Assembly (NCBI RefSeq): GCF_025127995.1
Contig: NZ_JAHLYP010000053.1
Location: 1 to 50,672 of the forward strand
DNA: 50,672 nucleotides
DNA from: Synechococcus sp. CS-1332
GTDB lineage: Bacteria > Cyanobacteriota > Cyanobacteriia > PCC-6307 > Cyanobiaceae
Direction of reading: 5' to 3'
Both the position numbers and the translations under genes were made by a program. The notes beneath the pieces were generated by a model, which was not told where the DNA came from, ran no database searches, and saw only the letters and a list, made by a program, of their open reading frames with translations. Of this stretch, positions 25,613 to 33,650 are shown piece after piece. Every line of letters begins with the position of its first letter. Position 1 is the stretch's first letter.

Positions 25613-26131
25613 CCTTGCGATCGCCGCTCTGAAGGATCAGACGACCTTTCGGGATATCGACAGCGGCAACGCTCCAGCCGGGGGGAAGCAGTTTCGTTTC
25701 GCGGCCGCCGCGATCGCCCCGGCGCAGGCTGCCGCTTTCGCCGTTGAAGGTCGCCACCACCTCGGTCTGGCCGCCGCTCTGGATCACACCAGAGATCTGC
25801 AGCTGCTGCAGAAAGACCGGGGGGGGAGCGCCGCCACCGCTGTGGCACCACGACCAGCCGCCCCAGGAACCATCTCTGGCACGAGGGAACCGAAAGGATC
25901 CTTGCGACCCACAGGGAAAGCCGCCACCACCTGCTGGGCGGTGGGCAGAGGGGTCAGGCCTGCTGGCACTGCCCCAGAGGCTGCGGAGGGGGGGGCTGGC
26001 CTGGGTGGGGCCGGCGCCGGGGGGGCTTCCACAGTGGGAGCAGCTCCACATCCAGCAAGCAGCAGTGACGCCAAGGCTGCGAAGCCGAAGCGGCCGTTAC
26101 CCTTTCTCAACCAGGTCGCGAAATCGGTCAA
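25587..26131 (-). pseudogene. Lipoprotein gene broken by frameshift in a C8 tract
   Basis: Two minus-strand frames join into one sensible product of about 181 residues. Frame one (from ATG 26131 or TTG 26110) encodes a lipoprotein signal with the lipobox LLAGC, a Pro/Ala-rich linker and a GRKDPFGSLVPE segment, but stops at 25784. The other frame continues with LQQLQISGVIQSGG, GSLRRGD, LLPPGWSV and ends at 25587. The join falls in a run of eight C (25819-25826 on this strand). One extra C would restore the frame. The KDPF motif plus the repeated strand pattern recalls PilP-like or competence lipoproteins, but this is only a resemblance. The start overlaps the SRPBCC gene by 14-35 nt. It may be a sequencing error or a real slipped-strand mutation. 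Confidence 0.7.
25819..25826. repeat. Homopolymer of eight G (C on minus strand)
   Basis: The tract sits exactly where the reading frame of the lipoprotein gene must change. It encodes two of the prolines in an alanine/proline-rich stretch. Such a tract is prone both to polymerase slippage and to sequencing error. Confidence 0.85.
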
Positions 26132-26531
26132 GGTTGGCCTGCAATTCTCTGGTGACGATGCCCCCCATGATGGTGGGTTCCATCAAGGGCGCAAGCGCGC
26201 CGGGGAGTTCATAGCTCACCGTCAGCTTGACAGCCGTGAGGTCGGGTCCCAGGGGATAGAAGCGCACGGCCCCCTTGGTGGGCAGGCCACCCACCGATTC
26301 CCAGTGCAGCCTCTGGGAATCGACACGCTCGGTGATCCGGGCCTTCCAGTGGAAACGGAAGCCTTGGGCCGCCAGGGTCCAGTCGGTGAGGTCAGGGTCA
26401 TCGAGGGTGACAACCGATTCGATCCAGCGCATCCAGCGGGGCATGGCCTCCAGATCGCTCCACACCTCCCAGACTCGGGCCACCGGGGCCTTGATCTCGG
26501 TGGTGACGCTGTGCTCGAGCCATTTCCCCAT
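26097..26531 (-). CDS. SRPBCC family (polyketide cyclase/dehydrase-like) protein
   Basis: This 144-residue START/Bet-v1-type fold protein has an initial strand (EHSVTTEIKAPVARVWEVWSD), the WSDLEAMPRWMRWIE motif, and a C-terminal long helix ending FRDLVEKG. These proteins bind hydrophobic ligands. It is separated from crtQ by 10 nt on the same strand, so a role with carotenoids or membranes is plausible but unproven. The ATG at 26531 is clear, and its 3' end overlaps the lipoprotein gene start. Confidence 0.87.
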   Translation of the reverse strand: MGKWLEHSVTTEIKAPVARVWEVWSDLEAMPRWMRWIESVVTLDDPDLTDWTLAAQGFRFHWKARITERVDSQRLHWESVGGLPTKGAVRFYPLGPDLTAVKLTVSYELPGALAPLMEPTIMGGIVTRELQANLDRFRDLVEKG

Positions 26532-26541
26532 GGTTCCGCTC

Positions 26542-28017
26542 CTAGGCCACCGCCGCGCAGGTGGCCAGGGCCACGGGTTGGTTCAGGATCGCAGCCGCGG
26601 CCAGCCGGCCGCTCATTGTGGCCCCCTCCATCGAGTCGATGTAGTCCTGGCGGGTGTAGCTGCCGGCGAGGAAGAAATTGGCCACGGGGGTGCGCTGGTC
26701 GGGGCGGAACGGCTCCATCCCGGGGGCTTCCCGGTAAAGGGACTGGGCCAGTTTGACCACGTTGCTCCAGACCAGCTGCAAACCGGCGGCGGAGGGAAAC
26801 AATTCACGCACCTGGCGATCGGTGTGGGCGACGATCTCCTCGGTTTTCAAAGGAATCCAGGGGTCACCGGGAGTGAGCACGCACTGCAGCAGGGAACCCA
26901 GTCCCTCCCGCCGGTAATCGGCGGGGCTGGCCAGGGCCAGGTCAGCAAAGCAGCTGAAATCGGCATCAGCGGTATATAGGAGATTGTCGAGACCGGCCGG
27001 GCGGCTCAGGTCGGCGCGCCGGGCCTGGGGTTCGGCCCCATCGCCCAGTTCGGTCACCCAGCCGTCGTAACGGAGCTGCACTGTGGCCACCGGCACCGTT
27101 TCCAGTCGGTCGATGGCGGCGAACTCTGGGAATCGGCGCCAGGCCTGGGGCAGCAGCCGCTGGGCTCCAGGCACATCGCAGGCGGCCAGGTAGGCGTCGG
27201 CCTCCACCCGCTTCTCCCCATCCGGAGTGCCGAGTACCAGGGAGGTGACGACAGTCCGGCCGTTGCGCTCCTCGTGGCGGACCTCGCTCACCCTGTGGCG
27301 CAAGTGCAGGCGGCCGCCCCGGGCCTGGATGTAGTCGAGGATCGGACCGGTGAGCCAGCGGTGGGGGGAACCCTTGAGCAGGTTGAGCTTGGAGGCCTCG
27401 GTTCGGGAGGCGAACATCATGAAGATGGTGAGCATGCAGCGGGCCGAGATGGCCTCGCAGTCAATGAATCCCAGCGCGTAGGCGATCGGGTTCCACATCC
27501 TCTGGATGCTCCTGGGGCTGCCCCCATGGCCAAGGAACCATTTCTGGAAGCTGATCGCATCCAGGGAGCGGATCACCGTCATGGCTCCGTCGTAATCGAT
27601 CAGCCCCCGGACAATCGGGCTGGTGCCAAGTGCCAGGGCATTGCGCAGCTTGTCGATCCAGTCGAGCTGGGACGTGGTGAAGAAGGCCTTGAGACCATTG
27701 AACGGAGCCCCCACGGGAAAGCGGAAATCCAGGGCCCGCAGGTCCCCGCCGCGGTTGACGAACAGGTGCCAATGCTCCTTGGGCAGGAGATTGTCGATGG
27801 CGCCCACCTTGCGCATCAGGGCGAAGAGGTTGGCGTAGTTGAAGAAGAAGACGTGCAACCCCATCTCGATGTGGTTGCCGTCCGGGTCCTCCCAGCTGCC
27901 GACCTTGCCCCCCATGAAGGGGCGGGATTCATACAGATCCACCGCATGACCGGCGTCGACCAGATCCACGGCAGCGCTCAGACCGGCCAGACCCGCACCC
28001 ACGATGGCAACCCGCAC
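26542..28017 (-). CDS. crtQ: 9,9'-di-cis-zeta-carotene desaturase CrtQ (ZDS)
   Basis: CrtQ converts zeta-carotene to prolycopene/lycopene by two desaturations, using FAD and a quinone pool acceptor. The 491-residue protein starts with the FAD-binding [10 protein letters not shown] motif (7-16) and has the ZDS-typical segments [18 protein letters not shown] and [11 protein letters not shown]; it ends with the carotene-desaturase signature [17 protein letters not shown]. These separate it from phytoene desaturase CrtP. It leads a minus-strand unit with the SRPBCC and lipoprotein genes. Its upstream region is shared with an A-type Fe-S carrier gene and contains a 10-bp inverted repeat. Confidence 0.94.
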   Translation of the reverse strand: MRVAIVGAGLAGLSAAVDLVDAGHAVDLYESRPFMGGKVGSWEDPDGNHIEMGLHVFFFNYANLFALMRKVGAIDNLLPKEHWHLFVNRGGDLRALDFRFPVGAPFNGLKAFFTTSQLDWIDKLRNALALGTSPIVRGLIDYDGAMTVIRSLDAISFQKWFLGHGGSPRSIQRMWNPIAYALGFIDCEAISARCMLTIFMMFASRTEASKLNLLKGSPHRWLTGPILDYIQARGGRLHLRHRVSEVRHEERNGRTVVTSLVLGTPDGEKRVEADAYLAACDVPGAQRLLPQAWRRFPEFAAIDRLETVPVATVQLRYDGWVTELGDGAEPQARRADLSRPAGLDNLLYTADADFSCFADLALASPADYRREGLGSLLQCVLTPGDPWIPLKTEEIVAHTDRQVRELFPSAAGLQLVWSNVVKLAQSLYREAPGMEPFRPDQRTPVANFFLAGSYTRQDYIDSMEGATMSGRLAAAAILNQPVALATCAAVA

Positions 28018-28041
28018 CCTTGGATTCCCGCGAAGGTCACG

Positions 28042-28088
28042 ACTCTATGGACCGGAGCCTACCCACGGCGGATGGATCTCCATAGAGT
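28042..28088. promoter_or_regulatory. 10-bp inverted repeat between crtQ and the iscA-like gene
   Basis: ACTCTATGGA (28042-28051) and its exact reverse complement TCCATAGAGT (28079-28088) flank 27 nt of GC-rich spacer in the divergent intergenic region. The arms are A/T-richer than their surroundings. The arrangement fits two operator half-sites or a stem in a leader; no known factor is identified. Confidence 0.5.
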
Positions 28089-28146
28089 GGGCTCTCACCG
28101 CGTCGTCCGGCGGCCCGATTCTTCCCATCCGACCCCCTTGCGCCCG

Positions 28147-28581
28147 ATGAGCAGCCCCGTCCAGACCCCCAGCTCCACGGTCACCGCCACAGCCGCCGTT
28201 ACAGACAACGTCACAGCCACGGCCGGTGTCGATGGCAAGGGCATCCTGATCACCGAGCCCGCCATGCGCCAGCTCGGCACCCTGATGGCCTCCCAAGGGG
28301 GAGACAAGGTGCTGCGGGTGGGCGTGCGCTCCGGCGGCTGCAGCGGCATGAGCTACACGATGGATTTCATCGAGGGCACCGGGATCCTGGGCGACGACGA
28401 GACCTACACCTACGAACCCGCCGGGGCCCCGAGTTTCCGGGTCATCTGCGACCCCAAAAGCCTGCTGTACATCTACGGCATGCAGCTGGATTTCTCCTCG
28501 GCCCTGATCGGCGGCGGCTTCAACTTCACCAACCCCAATGCCTCCCAGACCTGCGGCTGCGGCAGCTCTTTCGCGGTCTGA
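28147..28581 (+). CDS. A-type iron-sulfur cluster carrier (IscA/SufA/HesB family)
   Basis: This 144-residue protein has a Thr/Val/Ala-rich N-terminal extension of about 35 residues followed by an A-type carrier domain. The three cluster-binding cysteines are visible in SGGCSGMSY and in the C-terminal CGCGSSF. It transfers [2Fe-2S] or [4Fe-4S] clusters to targets such as radical SAM and photosystem proteins. It is divergent from crtQ. The N-terminal extension is longer than in typical SufA (about 110 residues). Confidence 0.92.
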   Translation: MSSPVQTPSSTVTATAAVTDNVTATAGVDGKGILITEPAMRQLGTLMASQGGDKVLRVGVRSGGCSGMSYTMDFIEGTGILGDDETYTYEPAGAPSFRVICDPKSLLYIYGMQLDFSSALIGGGFNFTNPNASQTCGCGSSFAV

Positions 28582-28656
28582 AGTCGGGCCGCCGCTGGCG
28601 TTGTGGCCCCGTGGCGTGGGAGTCTGACGATCCTCACCCAGCCTCCCCCAGCCGCC

Positions 28657-29073
28657 ATGACGGCCCAGCAGGACTCCCGCTTCGACCAGGCCATCGCCCG
28701 CTACCAGCAGGGGGCTGCGCCCGAAGACCTGATTGATGAGTTCCTGCAGATCACGGCCCAGGAACCGCGCCAGTCAGCCGGATGGACCTGCCTGGCCTGG
28801 TTGCAGTTGCTGCTTGACCAGCCCCAGGCGGCCCTGCCCTCGGCCCGCAACGCGGTCAAACTCAATCCCCAGGATCCCCAGGCCCGCATCAACCTGAGTG
28901 TGGCGATGCTGGAGACGGGGGCCAAGGGGGTGCGGGAGCATATCGACGTGGTCAAGCGCGTGATGCTGATGGCCCCCGAGCTGGCGGGGGAACTGCAGGG
29001 CTCGATCGCCGATGGCCTGCAGCGCCGGCCGGGCTGGCAGGCCCTGGAGAAGGTGAAGGCCTGGCTCAGCTGA
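28657..29073 (+). CDS. TPR-like small protein
   Basis: This 138-residue helical protein contains about two to three tetratricopeptide-type repeats (WTCLAWLQLLLDQPQAALPSARNAVKLNPQDPQARINLSVAMLET is the clearest pair in composition, here described by its W-LA-Y/F-AL-A-P spacing). It has no signal peptide and probably scaffolds a protein interaction. The gene ends convergently with the LpxB-like gene, overlapping by 8 nt. I do not recognise a more specific family. Confidence 0.72.
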   Translation: MTAQQDSRFDQAIARYQQGAAPEDLIDEFLQITAQEPRQSAGWTCLAWLQLLLDQPQAALPSARNAVKLNPQDPQARINLSVAMLETGAKGVREHIDVVKRVMLMAPELAGELQGSIADGLQRRPGWQALEKVKAWLS

Positions 29074-30292
29074 GTCCCGACCGTCCCTGGGCAAGGGTTT
29101 CAAGCACGGTTTCGGCGATGCGCCGGGAGCCCCCCGGCGGCCCGACCCGCTCAAGGGCCGCCTGGACACAGCGCGCCGGCAGCTCAGCATCGGCCAGCAG
29201 GCGCAGGATCAGATCGGCGGCCTCCTGAAGCTCGCCGCTCTCGGCCGGCCGCCGCCCGACGGTGTGGACCGTGGGACCCAGCAGCCGCATCTGGGATTCG
29301 GCGAAGGCATAGCTGAACTGGGGACCGCGTCCCACGAGCTGCACCACCGGCAGTCCGAATCCCACCGCCTGCTCCACGGCGGTCCCAGCCATGCCCACCA
29401 CCAGATCACTGGCGGCCAAGATCGACGGAAGGGCCCCCTGCAGCAGGCGCACCTCCAGGTGGCCGGAGTCGGAGTGGAGCACCCCATCGGCCAGATGCCA
29501 GCCCACAGAGGCGGCCAGGGATTCCAGCTCCGACCAGTGCGGGCTCTCCACCACGGCGACAAGAAAGCGCCAGTGACCATCCCCGGCCAGGCTCCCCAGC
29601 TGGCTGCAGAGCCGCAGCATCAGCACCAGGTTGTGGAGCGCCTCCGGGAAGCGACTGCCGGGCACCAGGGCCAGGCTTCGGGTGCCCTGCTGGCGGGACA
29701 CCTGGCCGGGGTCAGGGGGAGGGAGATCCATGATCGGGTAGCCGCGGAACAGGGCCTTGGCCAGGCCCTGGGCCTGGAGGTCGCTGGCGGTGAAGGCATC
29801 ACGGGTCAGCACCAGCCGCACCCGCCGGCGGCGGCAACACCAGCGGGTGAAGGCGGAGAGCCGCAGCCTGCCCTCATAAAAGCTCGAGGTGGAGACCAGG
29901 AACACCACCGTCGGCCGCCCGGTGAGCAGGGCGAAGATCAGCGGGACGTGGTCGCCGATGCTCACCACCAGGTCGTAATGGCGGCCCTGGCGCCAGGCCG
30001 TCCAGAGCTGGGCCAGGCTCTGCTGCAGCCAGCCGGCTGCCAGATCCTTCCAGATGTTCAGGCCCTGGTACACCATCCCTCCGGACGGCAGGGTCCTGCC
30101 CTGGAAGAGGAGCGGCAGACCCCGGCGTCCGTAGGCCGAGCCAGCGCCCACGATCGGCAGGGCCGCCAGTTGGAGCCCTGACGCACATTGGCGCAGACCG
30201 TCCGCAATCAATCCCCCATTGAGATCCTCCCCATGACCGTTGCTGATCAGCAGGATCCTGGGAGCAGGGGAAAGGGGCACACGGGACACCAA
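29066..30292 (-). CDS. Lipid-A-disaccharide-synthase-related protein (TIGR03492)
   Basis: This 408-residue GT-B fold protein is of the cyanobacterial TIGR03492 family, related to LpxB but distinct from it. Family features are ISNGHGEDLNGGLIA near the N-terminus, FLVSTSSFYEGRLRLS, LVPGSRFPEALHNL (sugar-nucleotide binding) and VGMAGTAVEQAVGFGLPVVQLVG in the C-terminal lobe. Its substrate is not established; a glycolipid glycosyltransferase role is likely. The start is uncertain between TTG 30292 and GTG 30289 or 30280. It is convergent with the TPR gene. Confidence 0.86.
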   Translation of the reverse strand: MVSRVPLSPAPRILLISNGHGEDLNGGLIADGLRQCASGLQLAALPIVGAGSAYGRRGLPLLFQGRTLPSGGMVYQGLNIWKDLAAGWLQQSLAQLWTAWRQGRHYDLVVSIGDHVPLIFALLTGRPTVVFLVSTSSFYEGRLRLSAFTRWCCRRRRVRLVLTRDAFTASDLQAQGLAKALFRGYPIMDLPPPDPGQVSRQQGTRSLALVPGSRFPEALHNLVLMLRLCSQLGSLAGDGHWRFLVAVVESPHWSELESLAASVGWHLADGVLHSDSGHLEVRLLQGALPSILAASDLVVGMAGTAVEQAVGFGLPVVQLVGRGPQFSYAFAESQMRLLGPTVHTVGRRPAESGELQEAADLILRLLADAELPARCVQAALERVGPPGGSRRIAETVLETLAQGRSGLS

Positions 30293-30357
30293 GTCCGGTC
30301 GAGTTTAGGTTTGGGCACAGCCGGGATTCCCGCTCCCTCCCGGCTCACCCCAACGGC

Positions 30358-30618
30358 ATGAGCACTCCCGCCACGGGCCCTGGCGCCCAAATGCGCCGCG
30401 TTCTCGACATGGTGCTGGTGGCCGACGTGTTCCTCGTGCTGGCCGGGGCCCTCTTCTTCGCGGTGGCGGTCGTTCTGCATGGCCAGCAGCTGGACGCCCC
30501 CCTGGAGCTCTTCCAGCGGCTGTGGCAACCGCTGTTCACCCCGGCCATTGGCGTGCTGATGGCGGCGGCGCTGCTCAGCGGCGCTCTGGGCTGGTGGCAG
30601 CGGCGAGGGCAGCGCTGA
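30358..30618 (+). CDS. Small membrane protein, cyanobacterial hypothetical
   Basis: This 86-residue protein has two predicted membrane helices (about 19-42 and 62-78) separated by a short amphipathic loop (QQLDAPLELFQRLWQPLF). I do not recognise the family, but the arrangement and good start context support a real gene. It overlaps the convergent TIGR01777 gene by 44 nt, which is long for this window. Confidence 0.65.
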   Translation: MSTPATGPGAQMRRVLDMVLVADVFLVLAGALFFAVAVVLHGQQLDAPLELFQRLWQPLFTPAIGVLMAAALLSGALGWWQRRGQR

Positions 30619-31510
30619 GGTCGGTGAACTGGAAGTGAAACCCCTGAGCCAGCAGGCGATCGGGCCTCACCTGTTGCCCTTCGAGCACCACCTTGGCGCC
30701 ATCGCCGAGCAGCAGTTGCAACAGGGGGCCCGGCACGGGCAGCAGGCTGGGCCGGCCCAGGTCGCGGCCGAGGGTGGAGGCGAAGATCGCCATGCGGGTG
30801 GGCTCAGGGGCCACGGCGTTGTAGGGGCCGGCGTACGAGGCGTCCTCCAGGGCGGTGGCGATCAGCCGGCAGAGATCGTGGCGCTGGATCCAGCTCATCC
30901 ATTGCTGGCCGCTGCCCACCGGCCCGCCGAACCCGGCCCGGAAGATGGGCAGCATCTTGCCGAGGGCACCGCCGTCGGGGCCGATGACGATGCCGATCCG
31001 CAACACCACAACGCGGCAGGCTTCGGGGGCGACCTGGGTGGCGGCTTCCCAGCGGGCGCAGAGCCGGCCGAGGAAATCGTCGCCCGGCGGGCTGGCCTCC
31101 GTGAAGCAGCCCTCCAGGCTGGTGCCGTAGTAGCCCACCGCCGATCCGCTCACCAGCACCGAGGGAGGCTTGGCCAGGTTCGCCATCGCCCGCACCAGCT
31201 GGGCCGTCGTGACCAGCCGGCTGTCGAGCAGCCGCTGGCGATAAGTGGGCGTCCAGCGCTGGTCGGCGATCGACTCACCGGCCAGGTTGACAACCCCATC
31301 GGCCGCTGCCAACGCCTCAAGCAACGGGGTCTGGAGCCAGCTGGCCGGATCAGCCAGATCGAGGCAGAGGTTGGTGATCCTGGGATCGGCCGCCTCGCTG
31401 TCCGGCCGGGGCCGCCGGCTCACCAGGGTCAGCTGGTGGCCGAGGTTGAGCAGGAACGGCACCAGCTCCCGACCGACGAAACCCGTGCATCCGAGCAGAA
31501 GCAATCGCAT
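30575..31510 (-). CDS. TIGR01777 family SDR-like oxidoreductase
   Basis: This 311-residue protein is an NAD(P)-binding epimerase-like protein with DUF1731 at its C-terminus. The motifs are LLLGCTGFVGREL at the N-terminus, DGVVNLAGESIADQRW, LVSGSAVGYYG with the YxxxK-type replacement typical of the family, and the DUF1731 segment near GRPSLLPVPGPLLQLLLGD. In plastids a homologue (GC1/SulA-like) affects division, but a function here is not established. The start ATG is at 31510, divergent from ndhO with a 77-nt spacer. Confidence 0.87.
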   Translation of the reverse strand: MRLLLLGCTGFVGRELVPFLLNLGHQLTLVSRRPRPDSEAADPRITNLCLDLADPASWLQTPLLEALAAADGVVNLAGESIADQRWTPTYRQRLLDSRLVTTAQLVRAMANLAKPPSVLVSGSAVGYYGTSLEGCFTEASPPGDDFLGRLCARWEAATQVAPEACRVVVLRIGIVIGPDGGALGKMLPIFRAGFGGPVGSGQQWMSWIQRHDLCRLIATALEDASYAGPYNAVAPEPTRMAIFASTLGRDLGRPSLLPVPGPLLQLLLGDGAKVVLEGQQVRPDRLLAQGFHFQFTDLSAALAAATSPERR

Positions 31511-31587
31511 GCCCACAGGTTCATCGCAGTCCTGTTCCGAGGTTAGGTTCCGCCGGCCCTAACCTGGGCCGACCGTTCCTCCGCACG

Positions 31588-31833
31588 ATGGTTGACTCCG
31601 CGCCTGCCGCTGCCTTGAGCCTCAAGAAGGGTGCCCTGGTGAGGGTGAACAGAACGGCCTACACCAACAGCCTGGAGGCCGGCGCCAGTGATCCGGTGGC
31701 CCCCAGCTACCTGTTCGAGGGGCCCGGGGAGATCCTCGCCATCCAGGGGAGTTACGCCCAGCTGCGCTGGCGCCGGCCCGTACCCGATGTGTGGCTGCGG
31801 CTCGACCAACTCGAAGCGATGCCCGCGGCCTAG
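31588..31833 (+). CDS. ndhO: NAD(P)H-quinone oxidoreductase subunit O NdhO
   Basis: NdhO is a small subunit specific to oxygenic-phototroph NDH-1, which runs cyclic electron flow and CO2 uptake in the thylakoid. The 81-residue protein has the family's LKKGALVRVNRTAYTNSLEA segment, SYLFEGPGEILAI and LRWRRPVPDVWLRLDQLE. The stop codon TAG (31831-31833) is directly followed by the terminal repeat of a decayed IS5-type element, so the natural 3' untranslated region is lost or replaced. Confidence 0.95.
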   Translation: MVDSAPAAALSLKKGALVRVNRTAYTNSLEAGASDPVAPSYLFEGPGEILAIQGSYAQLRWRRPVPDVWLRLDQLEAMPAA

Positions 31834-32986
31834 GAGTTTGCGGAAAAACCGTCTCATAAGCCGCGCTTTACACTCCTCATTGAGCTGATCGTTCCGGGAT
31901 CGGGCTGGATTTTGATGTTTCAGCGGTTCAGATCGCACGGTTCCGATGGTTTTGCGTTGTTTTGGCTCTCTTGCGAGTGCCGTTTGGCCACACCTCTGGG
32001 CAACCGAGTGTTCACGCTGGGGCCATGGCGGGCTTGAGCAGGTTGCCCAGGTGGATCAAGGTGTAGGCGATCACGTGCAGGCCAAACACCTTCTCGATCC
32101 CACGGCGGGCATTGATCGATTGGGCACCGCCCTCATGCCGGGTGATGCGGCCATCGATCGCCGAACCACCTGGGCGAGAGGTGTTCTGCGCCACGTGGGG
32201 GGTGACATCGAGCCGGCGCATCTCAGCAACGAATGCCTTGGTGTCGTCGTTCTTGTCGGCGCCGATCGTCTTCTGTGGGCACCGGCAAGATCAGCGGCCA
32301 TCGCCTTGGCCGCATCCCTTTCGCCGTAGCCATTGGCCGGTGTGATGCAGCAGTCAACGATCAGGTCATGGCGGTTGTCCATGAGCACAGGGCCCCGGTA
32401 GCTGGGTCGTGCGGAATGGGTGATGGGTCGTCCTGACCATCGATTCGCTCCAACAACGCGTGAGAAGCCCAGGCCTGGAGTAGAAATCCATCCACCGAGA
32501 AGTGCTCATTGCTGAGAAGGGGTTTCACCACCGGTGCCCCATCAGCAGCGTCTCCAGGAACTTGCCCATCACCTGCTCGTTGAGCAGGTGATCCCTGTTC
32601 TTGGTGAACCTGGTCGGGTGCCAGATCGGATCCTCGGGGCTCAAGCCCACAAACCAGAGGAACAGCAGGGTGTAGTGGAGCTGCTCCAGCAGCAAGCGTT
32701 CGGAGCGAATCCCGTAGAACGCCTGCAACAACGAGGCCTGCAGCAGTTGCTCCGGCGGCACCGATGCGCGGCCTTCTGAGGCAGACAGCTCACAACAGGT
32801 GGGATTGAGTCGATCGAGAGCTTGATTCGCCAACTTCCGAATCCTCCGCAACGGGTGGCTGGCCGGGATCCGCTCCTCGATCGACACCTAGGAGAACAGG
32901 GAGCCACTGAGCTCCTGCTGACCTCGCATCATGACTTGGGCCGTTGCCCCGTTTTCGCAGAGGTGGCGGGGGTTTTCAGCAGGCTC
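31834..32986 (-). mobile_element. Decayed IS5-type insertion sequence
   Basis: The element is bounded by imperfect terminal inverted repeats: GAGTTTGCGGAAAAACC at 31834 and, on the other strand, GAGCCTGCTGAAAACCCC ending at 32986. The flanks are CTAG (31830-31833) and TTAG (32987-32990), which match the YTAR target of IS5-type elements with one mismatch between copies. The left copy contains the ndhO stop codon. Its single transposase gene is on the minus strand and is broken several times. The other flank is an IS110-type remnant, not ndhO 3' sequence, so the insertion or later deletion joined two contexts. Confidence 0.75.
32012..32932 (-). pseudogene. IS5-family transposase pseudogene
   Basis: Reading down the minus strand from ATG 32932, the frame hits a TAG where homologues have a Tyr codon (LFS-stop-VSIEERIPASHP). 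The N-terminal helix-rich part continues to about 32525, then shifts frame near a GGGG run. The catalytic region starts with SNEHFSVDGFLLQAW (first DDE aspartate), and a deletion joins DPSPIPHDP to RGPVLMDNRHDL. A further frameshift follows LAGAHR, and a second internal deletion precedes the conserved C-terminus HVIAYTLIHLGNLLKPAM. At least one nonsense mutation, two frameshifts and two deletions make it non-functional. Confidence 0.85.
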
Positions 32987-32990
32987 TTAG

Positions 32991-33256
32991 GGGGTAATGG
33001 TGGCGGTGCCGGCGAAGAAGGCCTGGGCCGCGGCCTCGGCATCGATGCTCACGGCACAGGCCTGAGCCAAAGGAGCCCGTGCCCTTGATGGCGAACACCA
33101 GGGGACTGCCGATCTCAAGGCTCCAGCCCAACAGGTGGCCGTAGCCATGGCCGTTTGCAGGAATGCTGCATGCCCCATGCAGGGCGCTGTTGGGAACCAG
33201 GGCCACGGCGAAATGGAGGACCTTGTGGGTGTCAATACCTATTACGACGTCGCTCT
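32991..33256 (-). pseudogene. IS110-family recombinase N-terminal fragment
   Basis: Translation of the minus strand gives DVVIGIDTHKVLHFAVALVP, then PANGHGYGHLLGWSLEIG and FAIKGTGSFGSGL, which match the DEDD (RuvC-like) N-terminal domain of IS110 recombinases: GIDTHK holds the first acidic residue and the second lies in the position of KGTGSFG (normally EGTGSYG, here Lys for Glu). A frameshift and an internal deletion then join to SIDAEAAAQAFFAGTATITP, the DAEAAA motif that carries the next catalytic residues. The fragment ends at the IS5-type element. Confidence 0.8.
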
Positions 33257-33309
33257 GTTCAGCGAAGGAGGGCTATCTGAGGGTTGGTGGTGCCATTGAC
33301 ACCTAGTAG

Positions 33310-33455
33310 AGAAATCAGCAGGCAAGCCGGCCAGAACTTGTGATGGGGCCTCTTGACCAGGCTCCTATCAGCTCACGACACTCCCTCTGGTCGGCCCCAT
33401 CCACCCAAGACTACAAATCTGTCTAGAGGCACCAACAGGGGCTGCTTGGCCAGCC
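33310..33455 (-). ncRNA. Candidate IS110 bridge-RNA relic
   Basis: Immediately upstream of the recombinase fragment, on its strand, lies a nested stem: ATGGGGCC (33393-33400 on the complement) pairs with GGCCCCAT (33343-33350), and an adjoining 6-bp GACCAG/CTGGTC stem (33355-33360 with 33387-33392) encloses a 26-nt loop. A second small stem (CAAG/CTTG, 33323-33340) and a 5-bp stem (33440-33455) flank it. IS110-group elements encode a bridge RNA in this position with a 5' stem-loop and two guide loops. The identification rests on position and folding only. Confidence 0.45.
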
Positions 33456-33650
33456 AGTACAGAAGTTAGCTTGGATGGAAGGGATTACCAGAATCATCAC
33501 AGCCAGGCAAGATGATTCCCTGCTGCCGATCTGGCGGCGATGGTCAAGCTAGGCTGTACAGCGTCGATTACTGTAAGCGGTGGATTGATCCTCAGGTTGG
33601 GGCACAATCTTGGTGGTTGAGCTGGTTGACGTCAATCGCAGGAGTCAGTG
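33456..33650. other. Intergenic, upstream of pentapeptide gene
   Basis: No coding remnant is recognisable. A TTGACG hexamer near 33626 and the Shine-Dalgarno GGAG at 33641-33644, 6 nt before the ATG, are the only signals I can point to. Confidence 0.4.

Larger units (their letters stand above)
32991..33455 (-). mobile_element. IS110-type element remnant
   Basis: The stretch contains, on the minus strand, a truncated recombinase coding part (32991-33256) and, upstream of it, a non-coding region with strong secondary structure (33310-33455). This order is that of IS110-group elements, whose non-coding end precedes the recombinase gene. The downstream part, including the RuvC/Tnp catalytic remainder, is missing because the IS5-type element begins at 32986. 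Confidence 0.65.
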
